This document shows, one piece after another, positions 36,267-44,698 of a stretch of 64,000 bases of DNA. The position numbers and the translations under genes are program-made. The stretch is from Candidatus Ribeiella danica (GTDB taxonomy: Bacteria > Chloroflexota > Chloroflexia > Chloroflexales > Roseiflexaceae): contig JADKFS010000013.1 in NCBI GenBank assembly GCA_016717335.1, positions 1 to 64,000 of the forward strand, given 5' to 3'. Position 1 is the first letter of the stretch. Each line of letters begins with the position of its first letter. The notes beneath the pieces are model-generated. The model made no database searches. It saw nothing but the letters and a program-made list of their open reading frames with translations, and was not told where the DNA came from.

Positions 36267-37043
36267 ATGCGAACCGTCTCACCGCACGAAGTGACGCCTG
36301 CGATTACGGCTTTATTCGACACTACCAAGCCGACGATGCTACGGGCATTCAATGTGCTTGAAGGCACTACTCGTGGACAGATTCTGGTTGATGATCGTGC
36401 GCAACCGCGATGGGCGATTGTCCGCGATACGATCTATGGCACTCTCTATCTTGGTGGGCAATGCACACCGGCCCTCCTGGCCTCGGTGATAGACCACTTG
36501 CGCGCACAAGGAGACGTTGGCGTCAGCTGCTGGCGTGACGATCCGATCAATGACATGCTTCCACCCAATCCTGACTATGATGGCGCAACGCTGTCCTTCA
36601 CGGATCGCTCTGCTGATATAGACCTCGCATCATTGCGGCCTGAACTTCCTGCGTCCTACACACTGGTGCAACGTGACGAACAGTTGTTTACACAGTCGTT
36701 TGATTATGACTCGACACTGGCGGCTTTCGGCAGCGTCGAGGATGTGATGCGTTTGACGCTCGGTGTCGTACTCCTTCACGATGGCTTGGTGGTATGTGAA
36801 GCGGCGACTGGTGCGGCAACGCACGGGCAGATTGAAGTTGGTGTTACAACCGCAGAGGCCTATCGTCAGCGCGGATGTGCGACCATAGCGTGTGCGAAGC
36901 TGATCGAGCTGTGTGAGCAACAAGGCTACGCAACCTGGTGGGATTGTGCGAAACACAATACTGCATCCACACGACTTGCACGAAGGCTAGGCTACCAGAA
37001 GGAGCGCGAGTATCGCTACGTCTTGTGGGCGAAACGTTCATAG
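36267..37043 (+). CDS. GNAT acetyltransferase (ZmaR-like)
   Basis: 258 residues. The N-terminal 120 residues form a family-specific domain. The C-terminal GNAT core has VVCEAATGAATHGQIEVGVTTAEAYRQRGCATIACAKLIELCEQQGY (acetyl-CoA loop QRGCAT, about 200) and WWDCAKHNTASTRLARRLGY. This resembles the GNAT_acetyltran group that includes zwittermicin A N-acetyltransferase. RBS AGAGGAG. Drug acetylation is a guess from the family and the cassette context. Confidence 0.8.
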   Translation: MRTVSPHEVTPAITALFDTTKPTMLRAFNVLEGTTRGQILVDDRAQPRWAIVRDTIYGTLYLGGQCTPALLASVIDHLRAQGDVGVSCWRDDPINDMLPPNPDYDGATLSFTDRSADIDLASLRPELPASYTLVQRDEQLFTQSFDYDSTLAAFGSVEDVMRLTLGVVLLHDGLVVCEAATGAATHGQIEVGVTTAEAYRQRGCATIACAKLIELCEQQGYATWWDCAKHNTASTRLARRLGYQKEREYRYVLWAKRS

Positions 37044-37063
37044 TGCGACCAAGCCGACGCGCA

Positions 37064-37184
37064 TCCCAACCAGCGCTTGCACCCGACACCGCTGCGCGCG
37101 AGATCGCAGCTATTTTGGCCTCCAGATGCACTCGAACGTCATCTCGATCTCGAATGTGGCGCGGCTGAATGCTAGCCGCTGGGC
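37064..37184 (+). other. attC site 26, both cores mutated
   Basis: R'' TCCCAAC (37064-37070) and R' GCTGGGC (37178-37184): each differs by one base from consensus, including the second base of GTT at the cut site. Arms are still of the family type. Probably poorly active. Confidence 0.65.
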
Positions 37185-37594
37185 GACGATGCCCTGGCTG
37201 TACTAAGGAGTTGTCTCTGAGGGCCATTGGAGACGGTTTGCACACTAGGGCGCTCAAGCCGTTTCACTAAGTCTCTATATGTCATGAGGTCGTTTTAGAT
37301 TCTCAGCCTGGCTGCACGGCTTATCGTTACGACGAAACACCGTAACGCGCCCCGCCGCCCAACCCTCGCTGCAGGCGACCGCTGCGCGCGAGATCGCGGC
37401 GAATGAAGAACGCCCAACAGCGTGGGAGGCTCGGCTCCACGCCGTTTCCTTTTGCCCACCCGCGCCAGGATGACTCCAGGCGCACTGTCGAAATTGCAGA
37501 GTCTCGGTCGACTATTTGTTGCGAGTGAAGCTGAGTACTCGCAGTGACCAGGCCCTTGGGAGAATGCTCATGAGGGCGAAAGAGGAGAATGGAC
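37185..37594 (+). other. stretch without a gene
   Basis: Between attC 26 and the first VOC gene there is no convincing gene. It holds the two attC fragments listed separately and otherwise unremarkable sequence. Confidence 0.6.
37357..37418 (+). other. attC remnants 27
   Basis: GCCCAAC (37357-37363) begins a left arm and loop that stop near 37405; a second lone GCCCAAC lies at 37412-37418. No R' follows. This looks like a deletion joint between two sites. Confidence 0.55.
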
Positions 37595-38080
37595 ATGAAA
37601 CAGCCAGCGAAGAACACGGTTTGCCTTTGGTACGACAGGGACGCGGAAGACGCCGCGCGCTTCTACGCCGAGACGTTTCCCGCTTCGTCTGTAACGGCGG
37701 TGCACCGCGCCCCGGGCGACTTTCCATCGGGGAAGCAAGGAGATGTGTTGACGGTCGAGTTTACCGTGATGGGTATCCCGTGCATTGGGCTCAATGGCGG
37801 CCCCGAGTTCAAGCACACCGAAGCATTCTCGTTCCAAGTCGTAACCGATGACCAGGCCGAAACTGATCGGTACTGGAATGCGATCGTCGGGAACGGCGGC
37901 GAAGAGAGTGCGTGCGGCTGGTGCAAGGACAAATGGGGTCTGTCCTGGCAGATTACGCCGCTGGCGTTGACAAAAGCGATCAGCGATCCCGATCCCGCTG
38001 CCGCCAAGCGCGCGTTCGATGCGATGATGGAGATGAAAAAGATCGACATCGCTGCGATCGAAGCAGCACGCCGAGGTTGA
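37595..38080 (+). CDS. VOC-fold protein, PhnB-like
   Basis: 161 residues. The ATG at 37595 is placed 7 bases after AGAGGAG; the in-frame ATG at 37589 is too close. TVCLWYDRDAEDAARFYAETFPASSVTAV, VEFTVMGIPCIGLNGGPEFKHTEAFSFQVVTDDQAETDRYWNAI and WGLSWQITP are the signature of the PhnB/3-demethylubiquinone methyltransferase-like VOC group. Function unknown. Confidence 0.88.
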   Translation: MKQPAKNTVCLWYDRDAEDAARFYAETFPASSVTAVHRAPGDFPSGKQGDVLTVEFTVMGIPCIGLNGGPEFKHTEAFSFQVVTDDQAETDRYWNAIVGNGGEESACGWCKDKWGLSWQITPLALTKAISDPDPAAAKRAFDAMMEMKKIDIAAIEAARRG

Positions 38081-38100
38081 TGTATTGCCCGCGCGTCCGT

Positions 38101-38192
38101 CGCCCATCCAGCCGACCGCTTCGCGCGAGATTCTGGCGATTTTGGAATGTGATCTCGCGCGCTTGCGGCGGCTGATGCGCAACTCGTTCGGC
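38101..38192 (+). other. attC site 28, R'' missing
   Basis: The left arm GCCCATCCAGCCGACCGC and right arm GCGGCGGCTGATGCGC pair, and R' is GTTCGGC (38186-38192), but the RYYYAAC core is deleted. Confidence 0.6.
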
Positions 38193-38235
38193 CACACCGC
38201 ACATCATCATAACCTACGACACAAAGGAGAAATCC

Positions 38236-38568
38236 GTGAGCACACAAATAATCATCAACCTCCCGGTCGCCGACCTCCCGAAGTCGATGGCCTTCTTCAA
38301 GGCACTCGGCTTTTCACACAACCCGCAGTCCACCGACGACAGTGGCGCGTGCATCGTCGTCAGCGACACGATTCTTGTTATGTTACTGACGCACGCCAGG
38401 TTTCGTGACTTCACGCCCAAAGCCATCTGCGATACGAGCAAGGCCGCCGAGGTTTTGCTCACGCTCAGTTGCGAGAGCCGTGAGCAGGTCGATGGTCTTG
38501 TCGCCAAGTTCATTCAAGCCGACGCCGCTTCGCGGCGCGGCTTAATTCAGGCGTTATACGCCATCTGA
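38236..38568 (+). CDS. VOC-fold protein, C-terminally truncated by an attC
   Basis: 110 residues. TQIIINLPVADLPKSMAFFKALGFSHNPQSTDDSGACIVVSDTILVMLL is a standard glyoxalase-like N-terminal half; GTG start with AAAGGAG. After LVAK the frame runs into an attC and ends ASRRGLIQALYAI, so about 25 C-terminal residues (with a metal ligand strand) are missing. Probably non-functional. Confidence 0.75.
   Translation: MSTQIIINLPVADLPKSMAFFKALGFSHNPQSTDDSGACIVVSDTILVMLLTHARFRDFTPKAICDTSKAAEVLLTLSCESREQVDGLVAKFIQADAASRRGLIQALYAI
38505..38559 (+). other. attC site 29, short type, R'' lost
   Basis: TTCATTCAAGCCGACGCCGC, tip TTCGCGGC, GCGGCTTAATTCAGGCGTT: the compact layout known from proteobacterial cassettes, with an unpaired A. 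R' is GTTATAC (38553-38559). The left core appears to have been lost when it fused to the VOC gene. Confidence 0.7.
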
Positions 38569-38613
38569 ATGGCATATGCCGGACGTTTCCGGTCAAGAAT
38601 GAGAGGAAATGAT

Positions 38614-39050
38614 ATGGCTCTCAAGCGGATGGACAACATCGGCATCGTGGTCAGAATCCTCGATACCGCCATTGCTTTTTCGCCGAGCTTGGCCTCACCC
38701 TCGAAGGGCAAACCACGATCGAAGGCGAATGGGCCGGGCGCGTCACCGGACTGGGCCTCCAGCGCGTCGAGATCGCCATGATGGTCACTCCCGATGGCCA
38801 CAGCCGGCTCGAGCTCTCGCGATTTCTCACCCCGCCTGCAGTCGCCGATCACCGGAACGCCCCGGTGAACGCGCTCGGCTACCTACGCGTCATGTTCACC
38901 GTGGACGACATCGACGAGACGCTCGCCAGGCTCCTCAAGCGCGGCGCGCAGCTCGTTGGCGAAGTGGTCCAGTACGAAGACGCGTATCGGCTCTGCTACA
39001 TCCGCGGCCCCGAAGGACTGCTCATCGGGCTCGCCGAGCAGCTCGGGTAA
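38614..39050 (+). pseudogene. VOC-fold protein, one-base frameshift in a T run
   Basis: MALKRMDNIGIVVRILDTAIAF, then five T instead of six shift the frame at about 38680. The restored reading FAELGLTLEGQTTIEGEWAGRVTGLGLQRVEIAMMVTPDGHSRLEL…YIRGPEGLLIGLAEQLG is a complete glyoxalase/bleomycin-resistance-like protein of about 145 residues. Confidence 0.8.
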
Positions 39051-39133
39051 GGCGTGATGCGCATGGACGCTGGCGGAACTGGACGTGCTCGGCGGCAAGC
39101 GAGACGTGGGTCGGCAAACAACCATTCACTGGC

Positions 39134-39201
39134 GTAGAACACCTCGTTTGAGCCGACCGCTCGGCCTCTGGCCTCGCGGCGGCTCAACTCCGTCGTTGGG
39201 C
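39134..39201 (+). other. attC site 30, short type
   Basis: R'' GTAGAAC (39134-39140, off consensus), R' GTTGGGC (39195-39201). Only 68 bases. Arms CGTTTGAGCCGACCGC and GCGGCGGCTCAACT pair with an unpaired A. Confidence 0.75.
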
Positions 39202-39245
39202 ATCAGAAGTCCCTCGACGTTCGCTCATTACGGGAGCACCTCGTT

Positions 39246-39395
39246 GTGGCAACGCTTCACTTGATGGTTGGGCTTCCCTGTTCAGGGAAGTCAACGCTGG
39301 CACGGACGCTCGAACATGCGCACTCGGCGCTTCGTCTCACCCCCGATGAGTGGCAACTACGCCTGTTCGGGCAAGATGCTGAGCTTGGTCGTTAG
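39246..39395 (+). pseudogene. P-loop kinase (AAA_33-like), N-terminal fragment
   Basis: MATLHLMVGLPCSGKSTLARTLEHAHSALRLTPDEWQLRLFGQDAEL: Walker A GLPCSGKST and the DEWxxRLFGQD block of small ATP-dependent kinases. It ends after 49 codons at GGTCGTTAGC, where a G/TTAGC core could mark a cassette joint. The other two thirds of the protein are gone. Confidence 0.7.
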
Positions 39396-39414
39396 CTCGC
39401 TTCAGGAGGACGTC

Positions 39415-39975
39415 ATGCGACCCCTTCGGTATTCCATCAATGTCACATTGGACGGATGCTGCGATCATCGTGCAATATCCCCGGACGAAGACCTGCACCG
39501 TCACGCGGCCGAGAACCTCGCCCAGGCCGATGCGCTCCTGTTTGGCCGGGTGACGTATGAACTGATGCAGGCAGGCTGGCGACCGTTCGCGCGGACGGGG
39601 GCGAGGCCTGATTGGATGGAACCCTGGATGGGGCCCTTCGCCCGGGCAATCGACGCGGCAAAGAAGTACGTCGTGTCGAGCACCCTGGATCGGGTCGACT
39701 GGAACGCGGAGCTCGTGCGCAGGGATGTGGGGAAGGCCGTTCAGCAGCTCAAGCAGGAGTCAGGGAAGGGGCTGCTCGTGGGAGGCGTGACGCTGCCGCT
39801 GGCGTTGGCGGAGCTGGGATTGATCGACGAGTACGAGTTCGTGGTGCAGCCCAGGCTCGCGGGCCACGGGCCGGCAGTGTTCGCGGGGCTATCGAAGCAT
39901 GTCGACTTGAAGCTCGTGAGCCGGTTGGAGTTCGCCTCGGGGGCGGTGGCGATGCGGTATGAGCCAAAACGGTAG
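39415..39975 (+). CDS. dihydrofolate reductase-like protein (RibD C-terminal fold)
   Basis: 186 residues. RPLRYSINVTLDGCCDHRAISPDEDLHRHAAENLAQADALLFGRVTYELM, KYVVSSTLDRVDWNAEL, GKGLLVGGVTLPLALAELGLIDEYEFVVQP are typical of the DHFR/RibD_C family (GGxxLxxxLLxxGLIDEY). RBS AGGAGGA. No clear attC follows, so it is either the last cassette or the first gene of the flank. The substrate is unknown; trimethoprim resistance is not implied. Confidence 0.87.
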   Translation: MRPLRYSINVTLDGCCDHRAISPDEDLHRHAAENLAQADALLFGRVTYELMQAGWRPFARTGARPDWMEPWMGPFARAIDAAKKYVVSSTLDRVDWNAELVRRDVGKAVQQLKQESGKGLLVGGVTLPLALAELGLIDEYEFVVQPRLAGHGPAVFAGLSKHVDLKLVSRLEFASGAVAMRYEPKR

Positions 39976-40249
39976 CCAGCGGTTACTTGGCGCGTCGCAC
40001 CGAGTAGCGAAAACAGGTTGGTCAGTTGCCACACGAAGAGAGGCCGCCCGAAGGGGTCGAGTCACTCGATTAGCTGCTGCTGACCAACGTGACAATTGCG
40101 ACTTGGCTGGATGCAACCGAACGGATTGACGACTCCTGTGTGCGGCCAGGGATGGTGCTGTGCCTCCATCCGACGGTGACAATAACCACGATACGCCAAT
40201 TGAGCCGGATTGCGCTGGCGATGCCACCCCTGCCCTGGCTAAAAAAGCA

Positions 40250-40696
40250 TTAAGCCTCATGACGAGGTCGCCACGGCTCGTGCTCGTGCGCGAGCCAGAC
40301 CAGCTCGGGGTCGAGCGCGCGCACCCGCAGCTGGCCTTCGGTCTGCGGCTCGTCGAGCTCGCCGAACCAAACCGCCACATCGCCGCCGACGACGATCGGA
40401 CGCCCGCCAGTCTCGACGACGACCACCTGCGACCCGCGTGTGTGGCCCGGCGCCGGGACGAGCCGGAGCCCGGGAAGCAGTTCGAGCTCGCCGTCGACCG
40501 GCACGTACCGCACGTCGGGCGCATCGACCCACTCGCGAATAGTGTAGTCGTCCTTGCTGCGCGCGTCGTCGAGCTCCTGACGCTGGACGTAGATCGGCCT
40601 GCCGGCGAAGAGGTGGTTGCCACCACAGTGGTCGAAGTGCAGGTGTGTGTTGACGACGATGTCAATGCCGGCGAGGTCGAAGTCCTGCTTGCTCAT
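40250..40696 (-). pseudogene. metallo-beta-lactamase-fold hydrolase, N-terminus missing
   Basis: IDIVVNTHLHFDHCGGN (HxHxDH), PGHTRGSQ and GGDVAVW are the metal-site motifs of lactonase-like MBL proteins; the end LVWLAHEHEPWR supplies the last His. In frame upstream only IERRRTLGDQ remains before a stop, so about 90 N-terminal residues including the first strands are lost. It marks the scar between the cassette array and the chromosome. Confidence 0.75.
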
Positions 40697-40905
40697 CTGA
40701 TCGCCGAGCGTGCGCCGACGCTCAATTTGGGCGCATCGTGGGCATCAATCTGAGCTGCCCCACCTTGAAATGCTGATGGTGATGCTGGCGCATCATTACC
40801 TGGTCTGGGTACGGCTAGGCCCACTATACCTGCGCGGAGGTATAATATGCCTGCGGACGCCTGCCCCCGCAACTCGACGCTGGACAGGATCCGAGAGGTA
40901 TCATA

Positions 40906-41991
40906 ATGTGGAACCGTATCTCCGTCTCGCTCCTCATAGTGCGCCACGCCGACCCGGACGTGCGCCGTCGCGGCCGGCTGTTCCTGATCGCCTGCCTGGT
41001 CATCATAGGCTTTTTGCTGCTGTTCGCGCCGCTCCTGGCGCTGGTGGGCCAGCTGACCGCGGCGCTGGTCATCATCGGCGTGCTGCCGCTGGTGCTTGCC
41101 GCGCTGATGCTGGCGCGGTACGGCCACGTGGAGGCGGGCGCCGCCCTGCTGCTCGCGATCCTGCTGCTCGAACCCCCGGCGGTGATGCTGGCCCGCGGAA
41201 GTCTCGCCGTCACGCCCTTCTTTTTCACCTTCAGCGTGCTGGTTGGCGGCCTCTCCCTGCGGCCGTGGCAGATCTGGCCACTGACTGCCCTGGCCCTGTC
41301 CTTCCTCACCGTCGTCGCCGTGCGGATCCCGCCGAACGCGGCTGACGGCGCGCTGCGCCAGAACATCCTGGCCGGCGCTGCGCTGCTGGTGATCGGGACG
41401 AGCCTGTTTGTCTTCCTCAGCGCCACCGTGAATCGCGCCGCGCTGCGCGAGGAGGCCGTCGCCCACGCCGAGGCCGACGCAGCGCGGAACGCCCTCCAGG
41501 ACGCAAACGCTTCCCTGGAGGCCCAGGTGGCCGAGCGCACGGCCGAGCTGCGGCTCGCCCTGGCCGTTGAGGGCGAGCGGGCGGCGACCCAGGAGCGGCT
41601 GCTGGCCGAGTTGGCGGCCCAGCGCGAGGTCATCCGCGAGATGAGCATCCCCGTGCTGCCCGTCTCTACCGCGACTCTGGTGATGCCCCTGGTAGGCGAT
41701 CTCGATAGCGCCCGACTCAGCCATCTCCAGCACCAGGCCCTCGTCAGCGTGGAGCGGGCACAGGCTCGCCGCCTGATCGTGGACGTCACCGGCGTGCCCG
41801 TGCTGGACACCCAGGTCGCGTGGGGCCTGGTGGAGACCGCCCGCGCCGTGGCGCTGCTCGGCGCAGAGGTGGTGCTGGTGGGCGTGCGCCCCGAGGTTGC
41901 CCAGACGCTCGTGAGCCTGGGCGTCGATCTGGAGGGTCTGCGCGCGGTGAGCACGCTGGAGGCGGCACTGGCGCGCGGGCGAACAGGTTGA
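40906..41991 (+). CDS. membrane-anchored STAS-domain protein (RsbR-like)
   Basis: 361 residues. Four to five membrane segments lie between residues 24 and 175 (e.g. LFLIACLVIIGFLLLFAPLLAL, AGAALLVIGTSLFVFL). A coiled-coil follows (about 185-245, many Glu/Ala/Arg) and then a STAS domain (REMSIPVLPVSTATLVMPLVGDLDSARL…RLIVDVTGVPVLDTQVAWGLVETARAVALLGAEVVLVGVRPEVAQTL). STAS proteins of this layout are stressosome-like sensors or regulators. Many membrane-STAS proteins of this kind occur in Chloroflexota. Confidence 0.88.
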   Translation: MWNRISVSLLIVRHADPDVRRRGRLFLIACLVIIGFLLLFAPLLALVGQLTAALVIIGVLPLVLAALMLARYGHVEAGAALLLAILLLEPPAVMLARGSLAVTPFFFTFSVLVGGLSLRPWQIWPLTALALSFLTVVAVRIPPNAADGALRQNILAGAALLVIGTSLFVFLSATVNRAALREEAVAHAEADAARNALQDANASLEAQVAERTAELRLALAVEGERAATQERLLAELAAQREVIREMSIPVLPVSTATLVMPLVGDLDSARLSHLQHQALVSVERAQARRLIVDVTGVPVLDTQVAWGLVETARAVALLGAEVVLVGVRPEVAQTLVSLGVDLEGLRAVSTLEAALARGRTG

Positions 41992-42356
41992 TCGCCTGCG
42001 CGCCGCTATACAGCCGGTGCTCCCACCATATAGCAGTGGGCAGTCGGCAGGAGCCAGCCGGCAGTACGATGGATGACATCACAACGGCATCTCGTTCGTG
42101 CATAGTGGCTCAATGGTTTTGCTCACAGCTATAGGGCAGCGAGTCAGGCGTGCGCTACCGAGACGCGCATGCCGCGCCAGCGCCCGGCACGCCGCACGGC
42201 ACAAACGGTGGGGCAGGCAATCGCGCGATGCGCCCCACCGTCAAGGGCCAGGGATGTGCCGGTGAGGAAGGCCGACAGGTCCGACTGCCAGGTGGCGTCG
42301 CTCACACTGTAAGGCGCGCAAGAGCCAGGTCCGAGGCGCGATAGCGCGGCGCTGCG
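41992..42356. other. intergenic stretch with a remnant of an SDR gene
   Basis: No complete gene. On the minus strand around 42200-42290 the reading SAFLTGTSLALDGGAHRAI matches the C-terminal FxTGxxLxVDGG block of short-chain dehydrogenases; nothing else of that gene remains. Confidence 0.4.
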
Positions 42357-44306
42357 CTAGACCCGCCGCACGACGTGCAGCAGGTATTCTTTACGGTTGA
42401 GCGGGTTGTGGTCCGACCGCGGCCGAGTCGGGAGCGCGCCACGGACCAGCTCGTAGCGGTCGAAGGCCGCTTCCAGCACGCCCTCGCCGCGGGTCAGCGC
42501 CGGCAGCTGTTGCTGCAGCTCGTGCACCCGAGCCGCCGGAATCTCACCCTCCAGCAGGCACGACGAACCGCGCATGGTCGGTGTTTGCGGAACAGCGCGC
42601 AGCCGCGCCAGCACGGGCAGCATCCGCCCGAAGGAATCTGCCGGGATCTCGAGGTGGAAGCGATGCATCGGCTCGTGCACGCTCGTGCCGGCCTGCCTCA
42701 GCGCGCTCATCAGAACCAGCGGCGTCAGGCGACGGAAGTCTCCAGCGGTGCTCAACACGCTGCTGTAGCCGGAATGCGTCAAGGTGACCGTGCAGTCGGT
42801 GACCTGCCAGCCGTAGATGCCTTGCTGCAGCGTTGCTTTCACGGTGTCCTCGACGGCCGTGTGGAACGAGAGCGGAATCGATCCGAGCTCGACCTCCAGC
42901 CGGAACACCACACCGGTGTTGATCGGCGCCGGCTCGATGCGCAGTCCGACGGTTGCCCAAAACGGATTGGGCGCCTTGCCCATGATCTCGGCGGCTGCGC
43001 CGACGCCGACCGGCCGCTCGATGCAGATCGTCGTCGTCTCGCGGAAGTCGACGTCGATGCCGAAGTCGGTCGCCAGCGTTGCCTGGATGACCTCTTTCTG
43101 CACTTCACCGTAGAGTGCGAGGAACAGCTCTTGCCCGATGTCGTCCTGCCGCAGGTTGATCAGCGGGTCCTGCTCGGCGAGCTGCGCCAGCGCAACGTGG
43201 AGCGCGCGCCGATCGGCGGGCCGGCGTGGAACGATGATCGTTTCCAGGGTCGGCGGGGCGAAAGAACGGCGCTCGGCGGTCGGTCGCGCTCTGCCGATCG
43301 CGTCGCCGATCTGGACATCGTCGAGGCCCCAAAGCTTGCCAATCTGCCCTGCGGCGATCGACCCACGCCGGACGGCCGCGCCACGGTCGAACACGCTGAT
43401 CGCGGTCACCCGCCCCTCGTTATCCCGGCCGAATTGCAGCCGATCCCGCACGCGTAGGGTTCCCGAGAACATCCGCACATAGGCGATCTTCTCCCCGGCC
43501 GAACCGCGTTCGATCTTGAACACGGTGCCCGAAACCGCGCCCTCCGGATCGCCTGCGGCCGCAGGCAGCAACTCTTTGATGCCGTCGATCAGCGCCTCCA
43601 CGCCCGCTCCCGTGATTGCTGAGCCGAAGAACACCGGATGCACCAGCGCCAGCTTGCTCTGCGCCGCAAGCTGGCTGCGGAGCTGGCTGTACGAGACGTT
43701 CATCTCGTCGTCGACGTACGCGGCAAGCAATGCATCGTCGTGATCGGCAAGCAGATCGACCAGCCGAGCAGTAAAATCGGCGTCGGCGGCGCCGTACGGC
43801 GTGTACAGCGCGCCGCGGGCGCCCAGCCCGCCGGCCAATCCCATTGGAATAATCGCCGGGGTCAGCTTCTCGGACATGGCCTGCAGCACGCGCCCAGCGT
43901 GCGCGCCGGCGCGGTCGATTTTGTTGATGAACAGCAGGGTGGGAATGTGCAGGCGCTGCAGCGCCCGCATCAACACGCGGGTCTGCGCCTGCACGCCCTC
44001 CACGGCGGAGATCACCAGCACGGCGCCGTCGAGCACGCCCAACACTCGCTCCACCTCGGCGATGAAATCCGGGTGGCCGGGCGTGTCGATCAGGTTGATC
44101 GTGATGTCATCGATGACGAAGGAGACGACGGCGGACTTGATTGTAATGCCGCGTTGCCGTTCCAAAGCCATAGAATCGGTCTGGGTGCTGCCCGCATCGA
44201 CGCTGCCCATTTCGTCGATGACACCGGCGATATAGAGCAGCCGCTCGGTCAGGCTCGTCTTACCGGCGTCGACATGCGCCACAATGCCTATATTTAAAGC
44301 GTTCAG
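42357..44306 (-). CDS. ribosomal protection protein, tetracycline-resistance type (EF-G-like GTPase)
   Basis: 649 residues from a CTG at 44306. GTPase motifs: AHVDAGKTSLTE (P-loop), RGITIKSAVVSF (G2), DTPGH (G3), NKIDRAG (G4). EF-G domains II to V follow, with the domain IV/V end carrying …LTRGEGVLEAAFDRYE. Length and domain order match Tet(M)/Tet(O)/Otr(A). The frame must begin upstream of the GTG at 44282, since LNALNIGI is the first strand of the fold; only CTG is available and AGAGGT lies 4 bases before it. The long leader suggests drug-controlled expression. Resistance itself is unproven. Confidence 0.88.
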   Translation of the reverse strand: MNALNIGIVAHVDAGKTSLTERLLYIAGVIDEMGSVDAGSTQTDSMALERQRGITIKSAVVSFVIDDITINLIDTPGHPDFIAEVERVLGVLDGAVLVISAVEGVQAQTRVLMRALQRLHIPTLLFINKIDRAGAHAGRVLQAMSEKLTPAIIPMGLAGGLGARGALYTPYGAADADFTARLVDLLADHDDALLAAYVDDEMNVSYSQLRSQLAAQSKLALVHPVFFGSAITGAGVEALIDGIKELLPAAAGDPEGAVSGTVFKIERGSAGEKIAYVRMFSGTLRVRDRLQFGRDNEGRVTAISVFDRGAAVRRGSIAAGQIGKLWGLDDVQIGDAIGRARPTAERRSFAPPTLETIIVPRRPADRRALHVALAQLAEQDPLINLRQDDIGQELFLALYGEVQKEVIQATLATDFGIDVDFRETTTICIERPVGVGAAAEIMGKAPNPFWATVGLRIEPAPINTGVVFRLEVELGSIPLSFHTAVEDTVKATLQQGIYGWQVTDCTVTLTHSGYSSVLSTAGDFRRLTPLVLMSALRQAGTSVHEPMHRFHLEIPADSFGRMLPVLARLRAVPQTPTMRGSSCLLEGEIPAARVHELQQQLPALTRGEGVLEAAFDRYELVRGALPTRPRSDHNPLNRKEYLLHVVRRV

Positions 44307-44361
44307 ATGTACCTCTCAATGCGATCCGACTCGCTGGTCTCTGCTCGCGTGGAATGCAAAA

Positions 44362-44383
44362 GGCCGCGGGCATCCCTGCGGCC
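44362..44383 (-). terminator. leader hairpin 3 of the ribosomal protection gene
   Basis: On the minus strand GGCCGCAGGGATGCCCGCGGCC, a nearly perfect hairpin, followed by TTTT (44361-44358). Confidence 0.6.
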
Positions 44384-44431
44384 GTACGAACGACTGCCGT
44401 GGGTATGCGTCCGCAGCCGCCCAAAAAAGGC

Positions 44432-44453
44432 GGCCACGGGCGAGCCCATGGCC
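44432..44453 (-). terminator. leader hairpin 2 of the ribosomal protection gene
   Basis: On the minus strand GGCCATGGGC-TC-GCCCGTGGCC, ten pairs with one G-T, followed by GCC and six T (44428-44423). Classic intrinsic-terminator form. Confidence 0.72.
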
Positions 44454-44464
44454 GTAAAAACGCG

Positions 44465-44491
44465 GCGGCCACGGGTTGCACCCGTGGCCGC
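44465..44491 (-). terminator. leader hairpin 1 of the ribosomal protection gene
   Basis: On the minus strand GCGGCCACGGGT-GCA-ACCCGTGGCCGC, twelve perfect pairs, followed by CGCG and five T (44460-44456). Confidence 0.72.
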
Positions 44492-44698
44492 TTCGGTTGT
44501 CTATCTACGCTGCGAGAGGAACATCAACGGATACAACGGATCAAGCGAAGAGAGCAGATGGTTCTGCCATCCGCCGCTTCATCGCGCAGCCGTTTCGATC
44601 CAGCAGAGCCGCGGCGGTAGCTGAGCGACCAGCCGCGAAGGAGTGGATCAACCGCGTTCGTCATCGCAAGCGATGGAGTTGTCGGTCACCAGGCGCAC

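Noticed and set aside
1..39975. A prophage or conjugative element as the source of the accessory half
   Set aside because: No phage structural, relaxase or type IV secretion genes are present; attC-bounded units explain the layout.
42375..43457. 360-codon plus-strand frame opposite the ribosomal protection gene
   Set aside because: Arg/Gln/His-rich shadow; no motifs, no RBS.
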